A stretch of DNA of 54,443 nucleotides from Bacteroidota bacterium (GCA_018268015.1 JAFDXJ010000007.1:1-54443), one strand, 5' to 3'; positions 14,689 through 24,312 are shown, numbered from the stretch's first letter. The notes: a model not told the origin generated them from the sequence alone. Program-made: numbers and translations.

Positions 14689-16611
14689 TTAATCCATACC
14701 CATTATGGTAAATTCTGTTCGCCTGTTTTCTGCCCGGCCTTCTTCCGTATCATTTGTAGCCAGTGGCTTCGTTTCTCCAAAACCTTTCCAGGTAAGCCTT
14801 TTAGCATCGATTCCTTTTTGTATTAAATAATCAACTACAGCTTTAGCTCTATGATCGGATAATACCAGGTTGTCTTTACTATCGCCAACATTATCCGTAT
14901 GGCCACTTACCAGAACTTTTATTTGAGTATTGTCCTGCATCAATTGCACTAATTTTTCCAGTTCAATAAGGCTAACCGGTAAGAGATGGAAAGAGTTGGT
15001 TTCAAAATGTATATTCTTCAATATGACAGTAGCATTTAAAGCCAATGGTTGTAATGGAATATTTTTTACTACAGTCGTAAAAGCTTCTTTGCTTTGGAGG
15101 TTAAATGTATCGCTGTAAAACAAATAGCCTTTGCGGTTAACGGTCAGTGTATAATTTTTTCCTACAGGTAAAGTAATGAAATAAAATCCTGTTTCATCTG
15201 TTTGTATATGTGTAATGATTTGTTGTGTTGAATCATCGCTCAATTCAACTGCACAGGGTATATTTTTTTTAGAGATCGAATCATATACATTGCCCTGAAC
15301 ATATAAGGTTTTTATTGGCCTGGTATCCTGAGGTAAAGTAAACCTGTATAAATCCAGGCCTCCTCTTGAATCCGCTCTGTCGCTGGCATAATAAGCCGTG
15401 ATACCATCAGAAGCCACAAATAAGCTCCCTTCATTTTCTATGGTATTTATGGGATAACCTAAATTTTCAGGTATTCCCCATTCCCCGTTTCCTTTTTTTC
15501 TCATGACATAAATGTCCGTCCCTCCATATCCCGGAAGACCATTAGAAGTATAAAACAGAGTTTGATTATCTGCATGAATAAAAGGGGCCAGCTCATCACC
15601 CGCAGTATTTACCGAAGCGCCCATATTTTCTGCTTTGCTCCAGGTACCATTTTGTTTTCTGTGACTCACATATAAATCTTTTCCGCCAAAACCGCCCGGT
15701 CGGTTACTGCTAAAATAAAGGGTGTTTTTATCGGGGCTTAAGCAGGGAGAACTTTCCCAAAAATCCGTATTGATATTAGGACCTAAATTTATCGGATCAC
15801 TCCAGCCGCCAGGTGTATTATATGAAATATAAATATCAAAATCACCGAAACCCTGATTCCCGAAGTTCCCGGCAAAGACCAACCATTCCCCATCCTGGGA
15901 AATATTGATACCTCCTTTTGAAGGTTGCTCATTCAGGGTACCCTGTATAAGTACTGATTTTTTAAACCCATCCCGGGAAATGCCGCTTTCAATGAAATCT
16001 TCGCGAATTCCATCTCCGCGTCGCGTAAAAACAAGAATGCTGTCATCTATAGTGAATGATGGATAATATTCGGAGAAAGAAGTGTTGACATTATCGCCTA
16101 AATTTTCCGGTGAAAATAGATACGTATCAGGATGATTCTTTGCAAAGTCAATGGCAAACTGATATGTAGATTGCCGGTATTGCCCACTCTTTATACTTTT
16201 TTCACCCAGATTTGGAATAAGAAGAAACTCCCGGACCATTTTAAGGGCCTGATCAAATCTTCCTAAGCCTGCCAGGTTGATGGAATAAGGCAGTTTATAA
16301 TATTTGAAATAACCGGTATCTTTTTGTTGAGCTATACTATATAACTCTACACTTTTACTGTAGTTCTTCAATTCTCCATAAACACCCGCTAAAGATAAAT
16401 AGGCATCTACATAATTTTTGTCCAATTCTAGCGCTTTGGAAAGCAAAGGGATGGCATTCTTTACTTCGCCGTATTGCAATTCTTCGATGGCTTTCGAATA
16501 CACTTCAATAGCTTTTTTATTTATTTTTTCAGGATCATACACCTGGCTGTAGGACAATTTTGAAAAAAATAATATACAAGTAAGAATGAATATTTTATTT
16601 AGATAATACAT
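14689..16611 (-). CDS. PorE-like OmpA-family protein with TPR, propeller and carboxypeptidase-regulatory domains
   Basis: A 640-residue exported protein starting at ATG 16611, where a good signal peptide begins (MYYLNKIFILTCILFFSKLSYSQ split at SYSQ). An in-frame ATG at 16710 would overlap queE and add 33 residues before the signal, so it is rejected. Domain order: TPR-like helices (about 30-135), a PD40/WD40-like propeller with repeats such as LYFSSNRPGGFGGKDLYVS (about 150-425), a carboxypeptidase regulatory-like domain (about 435-515), and an OmpA C-terminal peptidoglycan-binding domain (about 525-640; SGHTDNVGD, LSDHRAKAV). This order matches PorE of the type IX secretion system, but paralogues with the same order exist, so a T9SS role is inferred only. 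Confidence 0.87.
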   Translation of the reverse strand: MYYLNKIFILTCILFFSKLSYSQVYDPEKINKKAIEVYSKAIEELQYGEVKNAIPLLSKALELDKNYVDAYLSLAGVYGELKNYSKSVELYSIAQQKDTGYFKYYKLPYSINLAGLGRFDQALKMVREFLLIPNLGEKSIKSGQYRQSTYQFAIDFAKNHPDTYLFSPENLGDNVNTSFSEYYPSFTIDDSILVFTRRGDGIREDFIESGISRDGFKKSVLIQGTLNEQPSKGGINISQDGEWLVFAGNFGNQGFGDFDIYISYNTPGGWSDPINLGPNINTDFWESSPCLSPDKNTLYFSSNRPGGFGGKDLYVSHRKQNGTWSKAENMGASVNTAGDELAPFIHADNQTLFYTSNGLPGYGGTDIYVMRKKGNGEWGIPENLGYPINTIENEGSLFVASDGITAYYASDRADSRGGLDLYRFTLPQDTRPIKTLYVQGNVYDSISKKNIPCAVELSDDSTQQIITHIQTDETGFYFITLPVGKNYTLTVNRKGYLFYSDTFNLQSKEAFTTVVKNIPLQPLALNATVILKNIHFETNSFHLLPVSLIELEKLVQLMQDNTQIKVLVSGHTDNVGDSKDNLVLSDHRAKAVVDYLIQKGIDAKRLTWKGFGETKPLATNDTEEGRAENRRTEFTIMGMD

Positions 16612-16699
16612 CTGCTTTAAAAGCTTGGTGTAATTGGAAAGATAATTAAAATTAAAAAAATGCGAAGCTAAATTTTGTGATGTGTTTCCAGTAAGGATT

Positions 16700-17344
16700 T
16701 TAGGGGACATGAACGTATTTATGTAGCTGGATGCTTAATGCCCATCGGGGGTTTTCCTTTATATAATCAATAATGAAAGGCAACATTTTATTTTCCCTGC
16801 TCCATTCCGGCTGAAGGTATAAAGCGCAATTCTTAGGAACTTGTTTTGCAAATTCTTCTGCCCATAAAAAGTCATGATGATTAAAAACAATCATTTTTAA
16901 TTCATTGGCTAATTGTAAATTTTCTTTTATCGGAGGTTTAAATTTTTTTGGTGAGATGCAGACCCAGTCGAAGTTTCCTGTTATTAAATAAGCGCCTGAA
17001 GTCTCAAGGTGTAAACGGTAATCGTATTTTTTTAATGCAGTAGTAAGTTTATTCAAAGGATACATACAAGGTTCACCACCGGTAATGATACAAATTCTGG
17101 ATAAATCATTTTCAGGTAAATCTTTGTAGGATTGTTTGAAAAAAGTATTTGTTTCTTCAACTATTTGTTTGCATGTTTTACGGATATGTTTGTCGGCTTG
17201 CCAACTTTCTTTCACATCACACCAGGTACAACCCACATCGCATCCGGCAAGTCGGATAAAAAAGGCAGCTTTCCCCTGGTGATAACCTTCACCCTGAATA
17301 GAATAAAAGGTTTCCATTACCGGAAGAACTGAAGAATTTGGCAT
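16700..17344 (-). CDS. queE: 7-carboxy-7-deazaguanine synthase, radical SAM
   Basis: This enzyme converts 6-carboxytetrahydropterin to 7-carboxy-7-deazaguanine in queuosine biosynthesis. It has 214 residues. The CxxxCxxC cluster ligands are Cys35, Cys39 and Cys42 in AGCDVGCTWCD. The N-terminal ETFYSIQGEG and the ITGGEPCMYP segment are QueE signatures. It lies 24 nt downstream of folD on the same strand. Other queuosine genes are not in the window. Confidence 0.94.
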   Translation of the reverse strand: MPNSSVLPVMETFYSIQGEGYHQGKAAFFIRLAGCDVGCTWCDVKESWQADKHIRKTCKQIVEETNTFFKQSYKDLPENDLSRICIITGGEPCMYPLNKLTTALKKYDYRLHLETSGAYLITGNFDWVCISPKKFKPPIKENLQLANELKMIVFNHHDFLWAEEFAKQVPKNCALYLQPEWSRENKMLPFIIDYIKENPRWALSIQLHKYVHVP

Positions 17345-17368
17345 GAAGTTGATTTCTTTTGAAAAGCT

Positions 17369-18244
17369 TTATGAATGTTTGGAAAGGTAAGCTTGCATAG
17401 TATTTTTTAATAATCCCGTTATGGTCATTAAACCTACACCGCCCGGAACTGGAGTAATTGCAGAACACTTCTGAAAAACATTTTCAAAATCCACATCACC
17501 CTGTAGCCGGTATCCACTCTTTTTTGTTGAATCAGGTACACGTGTAATTCCAACATCTATAATCACAGAACCTTCTTTTACCATATCGGCATGTATAAAA
17601 CCGGGCTTGCCCAGTGCGGCAACAATAATATCTGCCCCCAGGCAAATTTCTTCCAAATTTTTTGTTTGTGAATGGCATAGTGTGACCGTACTGTTCCCAA
17701 AAGGTCTGTTACTGCTTAACAAAATACTCATGGGTCTGCCTACAATATTGCTTCTTCCAATAACCACCGTATTTTTTCCTTTGGTTTCTATTTGGTAATA
17801 TTCCAGTAAAAGCATAATGCCATACGGTGTTGCAGAAATAAAAGAGGGAATGCCCTGTACGAGTTTGCCTGCATTGAGCGGATGAAATCCATCAACATCC
17901 TTCTCGGGATCTATAGCTTCAATAACTTTTTGTTCATTGATGTGTTTTGGTAAAGGTAATTGTACCAAAATACCATCTATTTGCTCATTATCATTGAATT
18001 TTTTTATTTTCTCTAACAGGTCCTTTTCAGTAATATTTTCTTCTAATTGGAGTAAGGTGGATGTAAAACCTATTTCTGCGCAATTTTTAACTTTACTATT
18101 TACATATGTTTCACTGGCTCCATCATGACCAACTAAAATGGCCGCAAGATGGGGGCGTCTTTTGCCATTTAATAGCAATGCGTCAACTTCTTTTTTCAAT
18201 TGTTCCTTATAAAGAAAGGATACTCTTTTGCCTTCTAATAACAT
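17369..18244 (-). CDS. folD: Bifunctional methylenetetrahydrofolate dehydrogenase/cyclohydrolase
   Basis: A 291-residue cytosolic enzyme interconverting 5,10-methylene-THF, 5,10-methenyl-THF and 10-formyl-THF. The catalytic Tyr47 and Lys51 lie in [12 protein letters not shown]; other signatures are [12 protein letters not shown], the NADP loop [11 protein letters not shown] and PVPGGVG near the C-terminus. The usual PGGVGPMT reads PGGVGLMT (Leu272 in place of Pro). The ATG at 18244 has a -7 box just 5 nt upstream, so the transcript is probably leaderless or nearly so. It heads a run with queE. Confidence 0.96.
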   Translation of the reverse strand: MLLEGKRVSFLYKEQLKKEVDALLLNGKRRPHLAAILVGHDGASETYVNSKVKNCAEIGFTSTLLQLEENITEKDLLEKIKKFNDNEQIDGILVQLPLPKHINEQKVIEAIDPEKDVDGFHPLNAGKLVQGIPSFISATPYGIMLLLEYYQIETKGKNTVVIGRSNIVGRPMSILLSSNRPFGNSTVTLCHSQTKNLEEICLGADIIVAALGKPGFIHADMVKEGSVIIDVGITRVPDSTKKSGYRLQGDVDFENVFQKCSAITPVPGGVGLMTITGLLKNTMQAYLSKHS

Positions 18245-18249
18245 GCGGC

Positions 18250-18257
18250 CAAAGGTA
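18250..18257 (-). promoter_or_regulatory. folD -7 box, leaderless arrangement
   Basis: Reads TACCTTTG on the minus strand, an exact TAnnTTTG match. Only five bases separate it from the folD ATG, leaving no room for a ribosome binding site. Confidence 0.65.
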
Positions 18258-18535
18258 AGCTGCCATCTTTATACTGTTATTTAACGAAACAAATAATTTT
18301 TTTTTATGCTTTGATATATTTTTTTTAAAAGTTTTTTGGCTGTTGAAAAAGGTCAAAGTAAATTTTCAATCCAGTAATTTATTTGATATAAATTTTTTAT
18401 AATCAATATGTTATGTATATTATTTAAAAAATTTTAACATTGTAGGCAGCGAAAATTGCCGGTAAATTGTCTTTGTAAAGTGAATGGGGAATTAACATCT
18501 CGTTGATTTTATTTTAACGGTATGTTCATATTCCC
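18258..18535. other. AT-rich divergent intergenic region, folD/susC
   Basis: The 326-nt gap between folD and the SusC gene contains the two divergent -7 boxes at its ends and otherwise very AT-rich DNA with runs of T. A TGTCTTTG near 18470 is one mismatch from a -7 box and could be a secondary promoter. I see no gene or RNA structure in it. Confidence 0.6.
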
Positions 18536-18543
18536 TACATTTG
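18536..18543 (+). promoter_or_regulatory. susC operon promoter -7 box
   Basis: TACATTTG fits TAnnTTTG and lies 27 nt before the SusC ATG. The -33 element is weak (TTA at 18514-18516). Confidence 0.7.
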
Positions 18544-18570
18544 TCCGCAAATTTTAAAAACTATAGTCAC

Positions 18571-21500
18571 ATGAGAAAACTTGTAGTATTACTTTCTGTG
18601 CTGATGCTTACCTTTTGGGTAGGATATGCGCAGGCCCAAACTACTTCCGGTAAAGTTACCGATGAACAGGGGCAAGCCATCCCATTCGCTTCGATTAAAG
18701 TGAAGAATGGCAAAACCGGGGTATCTGCTGATGCCAACGGTACATTTTTAATTAAAGTAGCCAATGGCACTGTACTTACTGTTAGTTCAGTAGGATATAT
18801 GCCCAAAGATGTTGTTGCTGATGAAAACAACAGATTGGTTATCCAGCTTTCAAAATCAACAGATGCTTCACTTTCTGAAGTGATTGTGACAACAGCATTT
18901 GGTGTAAAGCAGGAACAAAGGACTACCCCATTTAGCGCCCAGGTGATTAAATCTGACGCGTTAAATATTATCCCGCAAACCAACCTGAATGACGCATTGG
19001 TGGGTAAAGTAGCCGGTGTACAGTTCCGTAGCCAATCCGGCACGAAATTGTCCAGCCAGTCTTTTGCTCGTATTCGTGGAGGTTTAGCATTGAGTGGTGA
19101 TGTGGGTCCAATTTTTGTAGTAAACGGTACTATTATTGGAAACTCCTATGATATTGACCCTGACAACGTAGAATCAATTACAGTTCTTAAAGGTGCAAAT
19201 GCTACCGCTTTATTTGGTGGTGCTGCTGCTAATGGTGCTATCGTTGTTACAACAAAGAAAGGTTCTGTGGGTATGCAAAGTATTACAATAAGCCAAGGGG
19301 TAACATTTGACCGTGTGAGCCGTTTAATGAAACTTCAAAATGAATACGCCGGTGGCGGTGTTGATCATTTAACAGTATATACCTGGAAACCAGGCGATCC
19401 TGAAGAATGGAAGGCACTGGACGGAAAGAGTTTCCCTGACTATACTGATGATGCGAGCTGGGGACCAAGAATGCTTGGCCAGGAATATATTCCTTGGTAT
19501 GCATTTGTACCGGGTACTCCTTATTCCTATAAAACCGCTTCCTTAACTCCTCAACCCGATAATATTCGCGATTTCTGGAATCATGGCTATCATACCAATT
19601 CTAATGTAAGTTTCGCTAAAGGCGGAGATGGTTACAATGTGCGTATGAGCTATTCTAAGGAATATATTGCTGGTTTGATTCCTGATTCTAAGAGTGACAG
19701 AAATACACTGACTCTTGCAGCAGATTTTGACTTAAATAAGTATATCTCTGCCGGTGTTGACCTGACCTTTACTACACAAAAAATTAATGGTGAGTTTGAT
19801 GATGGGTATGCTAACAACTCATCCGGTAACTTTGGTCAATGGAACCACCGTGACCTGGATTTAAATTTGATGAGGCAATTGAAAGATTATCCAACACCGA
19901 TTGGAACAGTTAATACTTGGAACTGGGGCGCAAATCCTGATGGTTACAGTGCCGCTGATCCAGGCGGTTTTTATAAGGCTAACTATTGGTATAATTTCTA
20001 TGCTTACCAGGACAATATTCAAAATAACCAACGCAGGGATCGCCTTTATGGTAATACTTACGTGAAAGTGAAAATAAATAATAACTTAAGCGTAAAAGGT
20101 ACTGTAAGGAGAGATGAATTTGTTTCCTATTATGAAAATATAACTACTTCATTACTTGAAGCGAGTGGTGGTCAAACAGGTACTATTGCCGGTTATGCTA
20201 CAGGAAATTATAACTACAGTACTACGGACTATGAATTAGTAGCCAATTACAATCAAAGCTTTTTTAATAATGATTTGGGTGTAACTGCTTTAGTGGGTGG
20301 AGATATGAATAGATATATTCGCAAAGATAATGAAGCCTCTACAACCAATGGGTTAAAAGTGCCATATTTGTACAGTATTGCTAACTCAAAAGATAATCCC
20401 GGATTTTCAAATACCAGGTTAGAACAACAAACAAACTCCTGGTTTGCTTCCGGTTCTGTGGAATATAAAAAGTTTGTGAGTGCAACATTTGCATTGCGTC
20501 AGGATTATTCTTCTACACTTCCTGCTGGCGATAATAGCTTATTCTACCCTTCTGTAGGTATGGCATTTACTCCAAGTGAATTCTTTAAAGACAAAATTTC
20601 CTGGTTATCATTTACTAAAGTGTACGGTAGCTGGGGCAAGAAACCTTTGAACTTAGGAATCTATGCTACTAATTTTGGATATGGTGTAGCTTCAAATACT
20701 TACAATGGTAACTTCTTAATGAGTTTCCCGGATAATATCCCGGATCCAGCTCTGAGAGGATCATTAATTACAAGTTTTGAAGGCGGTGTGGAACTTCGTT
20801 TCCTGAAAAACAGGTTTGGTTTGAACGTGAACTACTATAATGAGAAAATGGATGATCAACCTGTAAGCATTCAAGTTGCGGGAGAAAGCGGTGTTACTTC
20901 AAAAACTGTAAATGCTGCTTCAGTTAAAAGACAAGGTTTAGAATTTACATTTGATGGAAAGATTATCAATAATAAAAACTTTAGCTGGTCAGTTACAAAA
21001 ACTGTTGGTTGGTTAATTAATAATCCTGTTACTCAAATAATTGAAGGTCAGGATAAAATCCAACCAGGTGGATGGATCGGTTCTTTTGGTAGCCGTTATG
21101 CAAGTGCATACCAGGTATTAAATCAAGATTGGGGACAATTACAAGGTGGTGGATTTATTTTAGGTGAAAACAACCAACCGGAGATTGATCCAAATACAGG
21201 CTTATACATTACCGGTGATCCTAACTATTCATGGGGAAGTATTGTGCCGAAATTGACCGGTGGTTTCCAAAGCTTAATGACCTATAAAAATTTCAATTTG
21301 AATATCAGTCTGGATTACCAATCCGGAGGTCATTTCTTCTCACTTTCAGAAAGCTGGGGTATGTATTCCGGTTTGCTGGATTATACTGCTGAGACTAATG
21401 ATCGTGGTGCAAATGTACGTGACCCATTATCAGAAGGTGGTGGTGTGCATGTAGTAGGTGTTAGCTCTGTTGATGGTAAAACACCCATTGATATGTATGT

Positions 21501-21801
21501 AGATGGTTTTACCTATTTCCACCAATTTTATGGATCTAAGATCGCTGCTCCATTTATTCACAAATTGTCTTACATTAAATTACGTGAAGTAAGCCTTGGT
21601 TACAACCTTCCGGTTAAGAACTGGTCATTTACTAATAAGTGGTTAAAAGGTGCTACTGTTTCTGCAGTTGCAAGCAGTCCTTGGATCATTTACAGTGATA
21701 GCAAGAACTTTGACCCATCTGAAATATCAGGTGTTTATGGAGAAGATGGTAACCTGCCTCCAGTAAGGTCAATTGGTTTCAATGTAAAACTGAATTTCTA
21801 A
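18571..21801 (+). CDS. SusC/RagA-family TonB-linked outer-membrane protein
   Basis: A 1076-residue TonB-dependent transporter that forms the barrel of a SusCD nutrient importer. Order: signal peptide ending AQAQ, a carboxypeptidase-regulatory-like domain (about 25-100; GKVTDEQGQAIPFASIKV, SSVGYMPKDVV), the plug (about 110-230; LNDALVGKVAGVQ, FVVNGT, ITVLKGANATALFGGAAANGAI), then a 22-strand-type barrel. A TTG at 18541 precedes the ATG in frame but overlaps the promoter, so ATG 18571 is used. It is followed by SusD after 19 nt. No enzyme gene identifies the substrate. Confidence 0.96.
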   Translation: MRKLVVLLSVLMLTFWVGYAQAQTTSGKVTDEQGQAIPFASIKVKNGKTGVSADANGTFLIKVANGTVLTVSSVGYMPKDVVADENNRLVIQLSKSTDASLSEVIVTTAFGVKQEQRTTPFSAQVIKSDALNIIPQTNLNDALVGKVAGVQFRSQSGTKLSSQSFARIRGGLALSGDVGPIFVVNGTIIGNSYDIDPDNVESITVLKGANATALFGGAAANGAIVVTTKKGSVGMQSITISQGVTFDRVSRLMKLQNEYAGGGVDHLTVYTWKPGDPEEWKALDGKSFPDYTDDASWGPRMLGQEYIPWYAFVPGTPYSYKTASLTPQPDNIRDFWNHGYHTNSNVSFAKGGDGYNVRMSYSKEYIAGLIPDSKSDRNTLTLAADFDLNKYISAGVDLTFTTQKINGEFDDGYANNSSGNFGQWNHRDLDLNLMRQLKDYPTPIGTVNTWNWGANPDGYSAADPGGFYKANYWYNFYAYQDNIQNNQRRDRLYGNTYVKVKINNNLSVKGTVRRDEFVSYYENITTSLLEASGGQTGTIAGYATGNYNYSTTDYELVANYNQSFFNNDLGVTALVGGDMNRYIRKDNEASTTNGLKVPYLYSIANSKDNPGFSNTRLEQQTNSWFASGSVEYKKFVSATFALRQDYSSTLPAGDNSLFYPSVGMAFTPSEFFKDKISWLSFTKVYGSWGKKPLNLGIYATNFGYGVASNTYNGNFLMSFPDNIPDPALRGSLITSFEGGVELRFLKNRFGLNVNYYNEKMDDQPVSIQVAGESGVTSKTVNAASVKRQGLEFTFDGKIINNKNFSWSVTKTVGWLINNPVTQIIEGQDKIQPGGWIGSFGSRYASAYQVLNQDWGQLQGGGFILGENNQPEIDPNTGLYITGDPNYSWGSIVPKLTGGFQSLMTYKNFNLNISLDYQSGGHFFSLSESWGMYSGLLDYTAETNDRGANVRDPLSEGGGVHVVGVSSVDGKTPIDMYVDGFTYFHQFYGSKIAAPFIHKLSYIKLREVSLGYNLPVKNWSFTNKWLKGATVSAVASSPWIIYSDSKNFDPSEISGVYGEDGNLPPVRSIGFNVKLNF

Positions 21802-21820
21802 TTAACATCTCTAAAAACTA

Positions 21821-23296
21821 ATGAAAATGAACAAGAAAAATAAAGTAATCTTATTAGCAGGAATGGTGTTAGCCGGAGCAGGCTTCACCTCCTGTAATAA
21901 GTTCAAAGATTTTGGAAATGTAAACCAGAATCCGGGAATTACAACAAGCCCAATTACCTCCGCATTATTAACAAATGTTGAGTCTGGATTAGGCAACTAT
22001 ACATGGGACGCCGGTGGAATTACGACCCTTTCAGGTCTGTATTGTCAATATTATTCTGAAACACAATATACGGATGCCTCCTGCTATTCCAGGCAACAAC
22101 CCAACTGGGATGGATACTATGCAGGTCGTTTAATGGATTTGCAAACTATTATCAACTACAACTCTGACCCTGCAACTGCAGCGGCAGCAGCAGCTAGTGG
22201 TGCTAATGCAAATCAAATTGCGATAGCTAGAATTTTGAAGGTCTATATTTTTGCTCTTTTGACGGATTCTTATGGTGATATTCCATACTTCCAGGCCTTA
22301 AAACTGGATAATGGTATCGTTCCATTTGATAAGCAATCAGAAATCTATCCTGATTTCTTCAAAGAGTTATCAGAAGCTGTAAATCAGTTAGATGATGCTG
22401 GTCAGGCTATGAGTGGAGATATCATCTATAATGGTGATAATACTATGTGGCGTAAGTTTGCCAATTCATTGCATGCAATGCTTGCTTTAAGGTTATCTAA
22501 AGTAGATGCAGGGCAAGGTAAATCTGAATTTAATAATGCTTTAAATGGAAAAGATGGCGTTTTTGGCACCGGTGAAACTGCTCAATTAGATTATCCTGAT
22601 GGGAACTTTCCGAACCCTGTTTACAATTATTACAATGTAACTTTAAGGAAAGACTATGCCGTTTCTAAATTTTTCCTTGATGGCTTATTGTCAAATAATG
22701 ATAAAAGAGCTGATGTTTGGGCTTCATCCACAGTTGGATTCCCTTATGGTTTAACAAGGGATAATGCTATTGCTTTCAGTAATGCAAATCCTACATGGGC
22801 AAGATTGTTTCAAGGTACGGCCACTTCTGTAAATGACCCTTTCTATATTTTAACTTCAGGGGAAGTTTTCCTGGCACGTGCTGAAGCAGCACAAATGGGA
22901 TGGACAGGTGAAAATGCTTCTTCCTTATACCAATCCGGAATTCAGGACAGCTGGACTTTGAATGGTGTTTATAATGCATCTGATTTCAATGCATATATGG
23001 CATTACCAAATATTTCCTTAGCCGGTGGTGATGAAATTAAGAAAATTGCTACACAGGAATGGATTACACACTATCCTAATGGTAGAAGAGGATGGGCTGA
23101 TTGGAGAAGAACCGGCTATCCGGCTTTAACTCCTGCTCCAGGAGCTACGAACTCTTATGGCATTCCTCGTAGGATGGCTTACGGTCAAAATACGTTAACC
23201 CTTAACCCGGATAATGCAGCAGCAGCATCAGCAATCTTTACAGGTCCTGATGGAGCAAACTCTCAATATGCCCGGATGTGGTGGGATAAAAACTAA
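21821..23296 (+). CDS. SusD/RagB-family surface lipoprotein
   Basis: A 491-residue substrate-binding lid for the preceding SusC. The lipobox is GFTSC with Cys near residue 26. The sequence fits the SusD-like 2 group (NVNQNPG, LLTNVESGLG, LTDSYGDIPYFQALK, MWRKFANSLHAMLALRLSKVD, EWITHYPNGRRGWADWRRTGYP). An alanine-rich loop (ATAAAAAASGANANQ, about 111-125) is unusual but in frame. The 19-nt spacing to susC shows an operon. This SusD subgroup is often found without polysaccharide enzymes. Confidence 0.95.
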   Translation: MKMNKKNKVILLAGMVLAGAGFTSCNKFKDFGNVNQNPGITTSPITSALLTNVESGLGNYTWDAGGITTLSGLYCQYYSETQYTDASCYSRQQPNWDGYYAGRLMDLQTIINYNSDPATAAAAAASGANANQIAIARILKVYIFALLTDSYGDIPYFQALKLDNGIVPFDKQSEIYPDFFKELSEAVNQLDDAGQAMSGDIIYNGDNTMWRKFANSLHAMLALRLSKVDAGQGKSEFNNALNGKDGVFGTGETAQLDYPDGNFPNPVYNYYNVTLRKDYAVSKFFLDGLLSNNDKRADVWASSTVGFPYGLTRDNAIAFSNANPTWARLFQGTATSVNDPFYILTSGEVFLARAEAAQMGWTGENASSLYQSGIQDSWTLNGVYNASDFNAYMALPNISLAGGDEIKKIATQEWITHYPNGRRGWADWRRTGYPALTPAPGATNSYGIPRRMAYGQNTLTLNPDNAAAASAIFTGPDGANSQYARMWWDKN

Positions 23297-23332
23297 TATG
23301 ATCTAATCTAAAAAATCAACAAAATGAAAGTA

Positions 23333-23365
23333 CCATAGGATTTTTAAACTTTAAAGATCCTATGG
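23333..23365 (+). repeat. Intercistronic hairpin between susD and the DUF1735-like gene
   Basis: CCATAGGATTTTTAAA and TTTAAAGATCCTATGG form a 16-bp stem (one G-U pair in RNA) around a single C, so the real loop is probably a few bases larger. No strong U-tract follows. It could act as an mRNA stabiliser, partial terminator or protein-binding dyad. Confidence 0.7.
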
Positions 23366-23397
23366 GCTTCATTAAAATAAAATTTAAAACAAATAAT

Positions 23398-24261
23398 ATG
23401 AAAAAAGTACTTTCATCATTTTTATTGCTGAGTTCAGTACTGCTTTTCTCTTGTACAAAAGAGAAAGACTGGCTGGAAGTAGCAGGAAATGGATCAGCTC
23501 CGGCAACTAGCTTTGGCTATAGCCTGGCTGAACCCCTTTCATTAGATATTATTCCGGGTGGTTCCGCTACATTTGATACGACGATTAACGTTTTTTATAG
23601 TGGTTCAGGAAATGGCGCTATTGATGTTAATGTAAAAGTAGACCCAAGTGTAGTTGATGCTTATAATCTAGCTAATGGAACTGCTATTCCAGTTGCTCCA
23701 GACAATACATTTACAATTCCAAGCAGTTTCTCCATCCCTGCCGGTTCACATGTGGGCTCCGGAGATCTTAGCATCAATATTGATGAGTTATTAAATAATG
23801 GTGTTCAATTTGCAATAGGATTAACGATTACTGATGCTGGCGCTCAGGCTAGTGGAAAAAGCATGATTGTTTTAATCACAGCAAGAAATGCTTATGATGG
23901 CTTATACACTTTAACAGGGGCTACTGCACACCCAACGAATCCAGTACTTACCGGACCAGTTGGCCCATATACTGATGTGCCTTTGCTTACAGTTAGTGCA
24001 AACGCTGTAATCCTTGGAATTGCTCATCCATGGGCTAATGGATCAGGATCTGCATTGCCAGGTGGTTATGAACCAACATATACTATTCATGATGATAATT
24101 CTGTGACCGTTACCAATACTGCAATTGGAGAACATGAGGATCCAACTTATGATAATCATTATGATCCTGCCACAAAAACTATATATGCTCAATGGATGTA
24201 TACATCCACTGGTGGAGACAGGGTATTTACAGATACACTGGTGTACACAGGGCCAAGATAA
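23398..24261 (+). CDS. Surface lipoprotein, DUF1735/BT_3987-like
   Basis: A 287-residue lipoprotein from ATG 23398, with lipobox LLFSC near residue 19. The N-terminal half (about 35-160) has the beta-rich DUF1735-type pattern (AEPLSLDIIPGGSATFDTTINVFYSG, VDAYNLANGTAIPV.., FTIPSSFSIPAGS). The C-terminal half resembles a small beta sandwich with HPWANGSGSALPGGYEP. An ATG at 23362 lies inside the hairpin and is rejected. Following SusCD, it is likely an additional surface glycan- or ligand-binding protein; the ligand is unknown. Confidence 0.82.
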   Translation: MKKVLSSFLLLSSVLLFSCTKEKDWLEVAGNGSAPATSFGYSLAEPLSLDIIPGGSATFDTTINVFYSGSGNGAIDVNVKVDPSVVDAYNLANGTAIPVAPDNTFTIPSSFSIPAGSHVGSGDLSINIDELLNNGVQFAIGLTITDAGAQASGKSMIVLITARNAYDGLYTLTGATAHPTNPVLTGPVGPYTDVPLLTVSANAVILGIAHPWANGSGSALPGGYEPTYTIHDDNSVTVTNTAIGEHEDPTYDNHYDPATKTIYAQWMYTSTGGDRVFTDTLVYTGPR

Positions 24262-24274
24262 TATTGTATTTTTT

Positions 24275-24312
24275 ATCAAAAGAGAGGTTGCTTTTGCAGC
24301 CTCTTTTTTTTG
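24275..24312 (+). terminator. Terminator of the SusCD operon
   Basis: AGAGGTTGC and GCAGCCTCT pair (one G-U) around TTTT and are followed by eight T residues, 20 nt after the lipoprotein stop. Confidence 0.93.

Noticed and set aside
22160..22210. Alanine-rich stretch in SusD as a sign of frameshift or repeat expansion
   Set aside because: The frame and flanking SusD motifs continue intact on both sides; it is a low-complexity loop.
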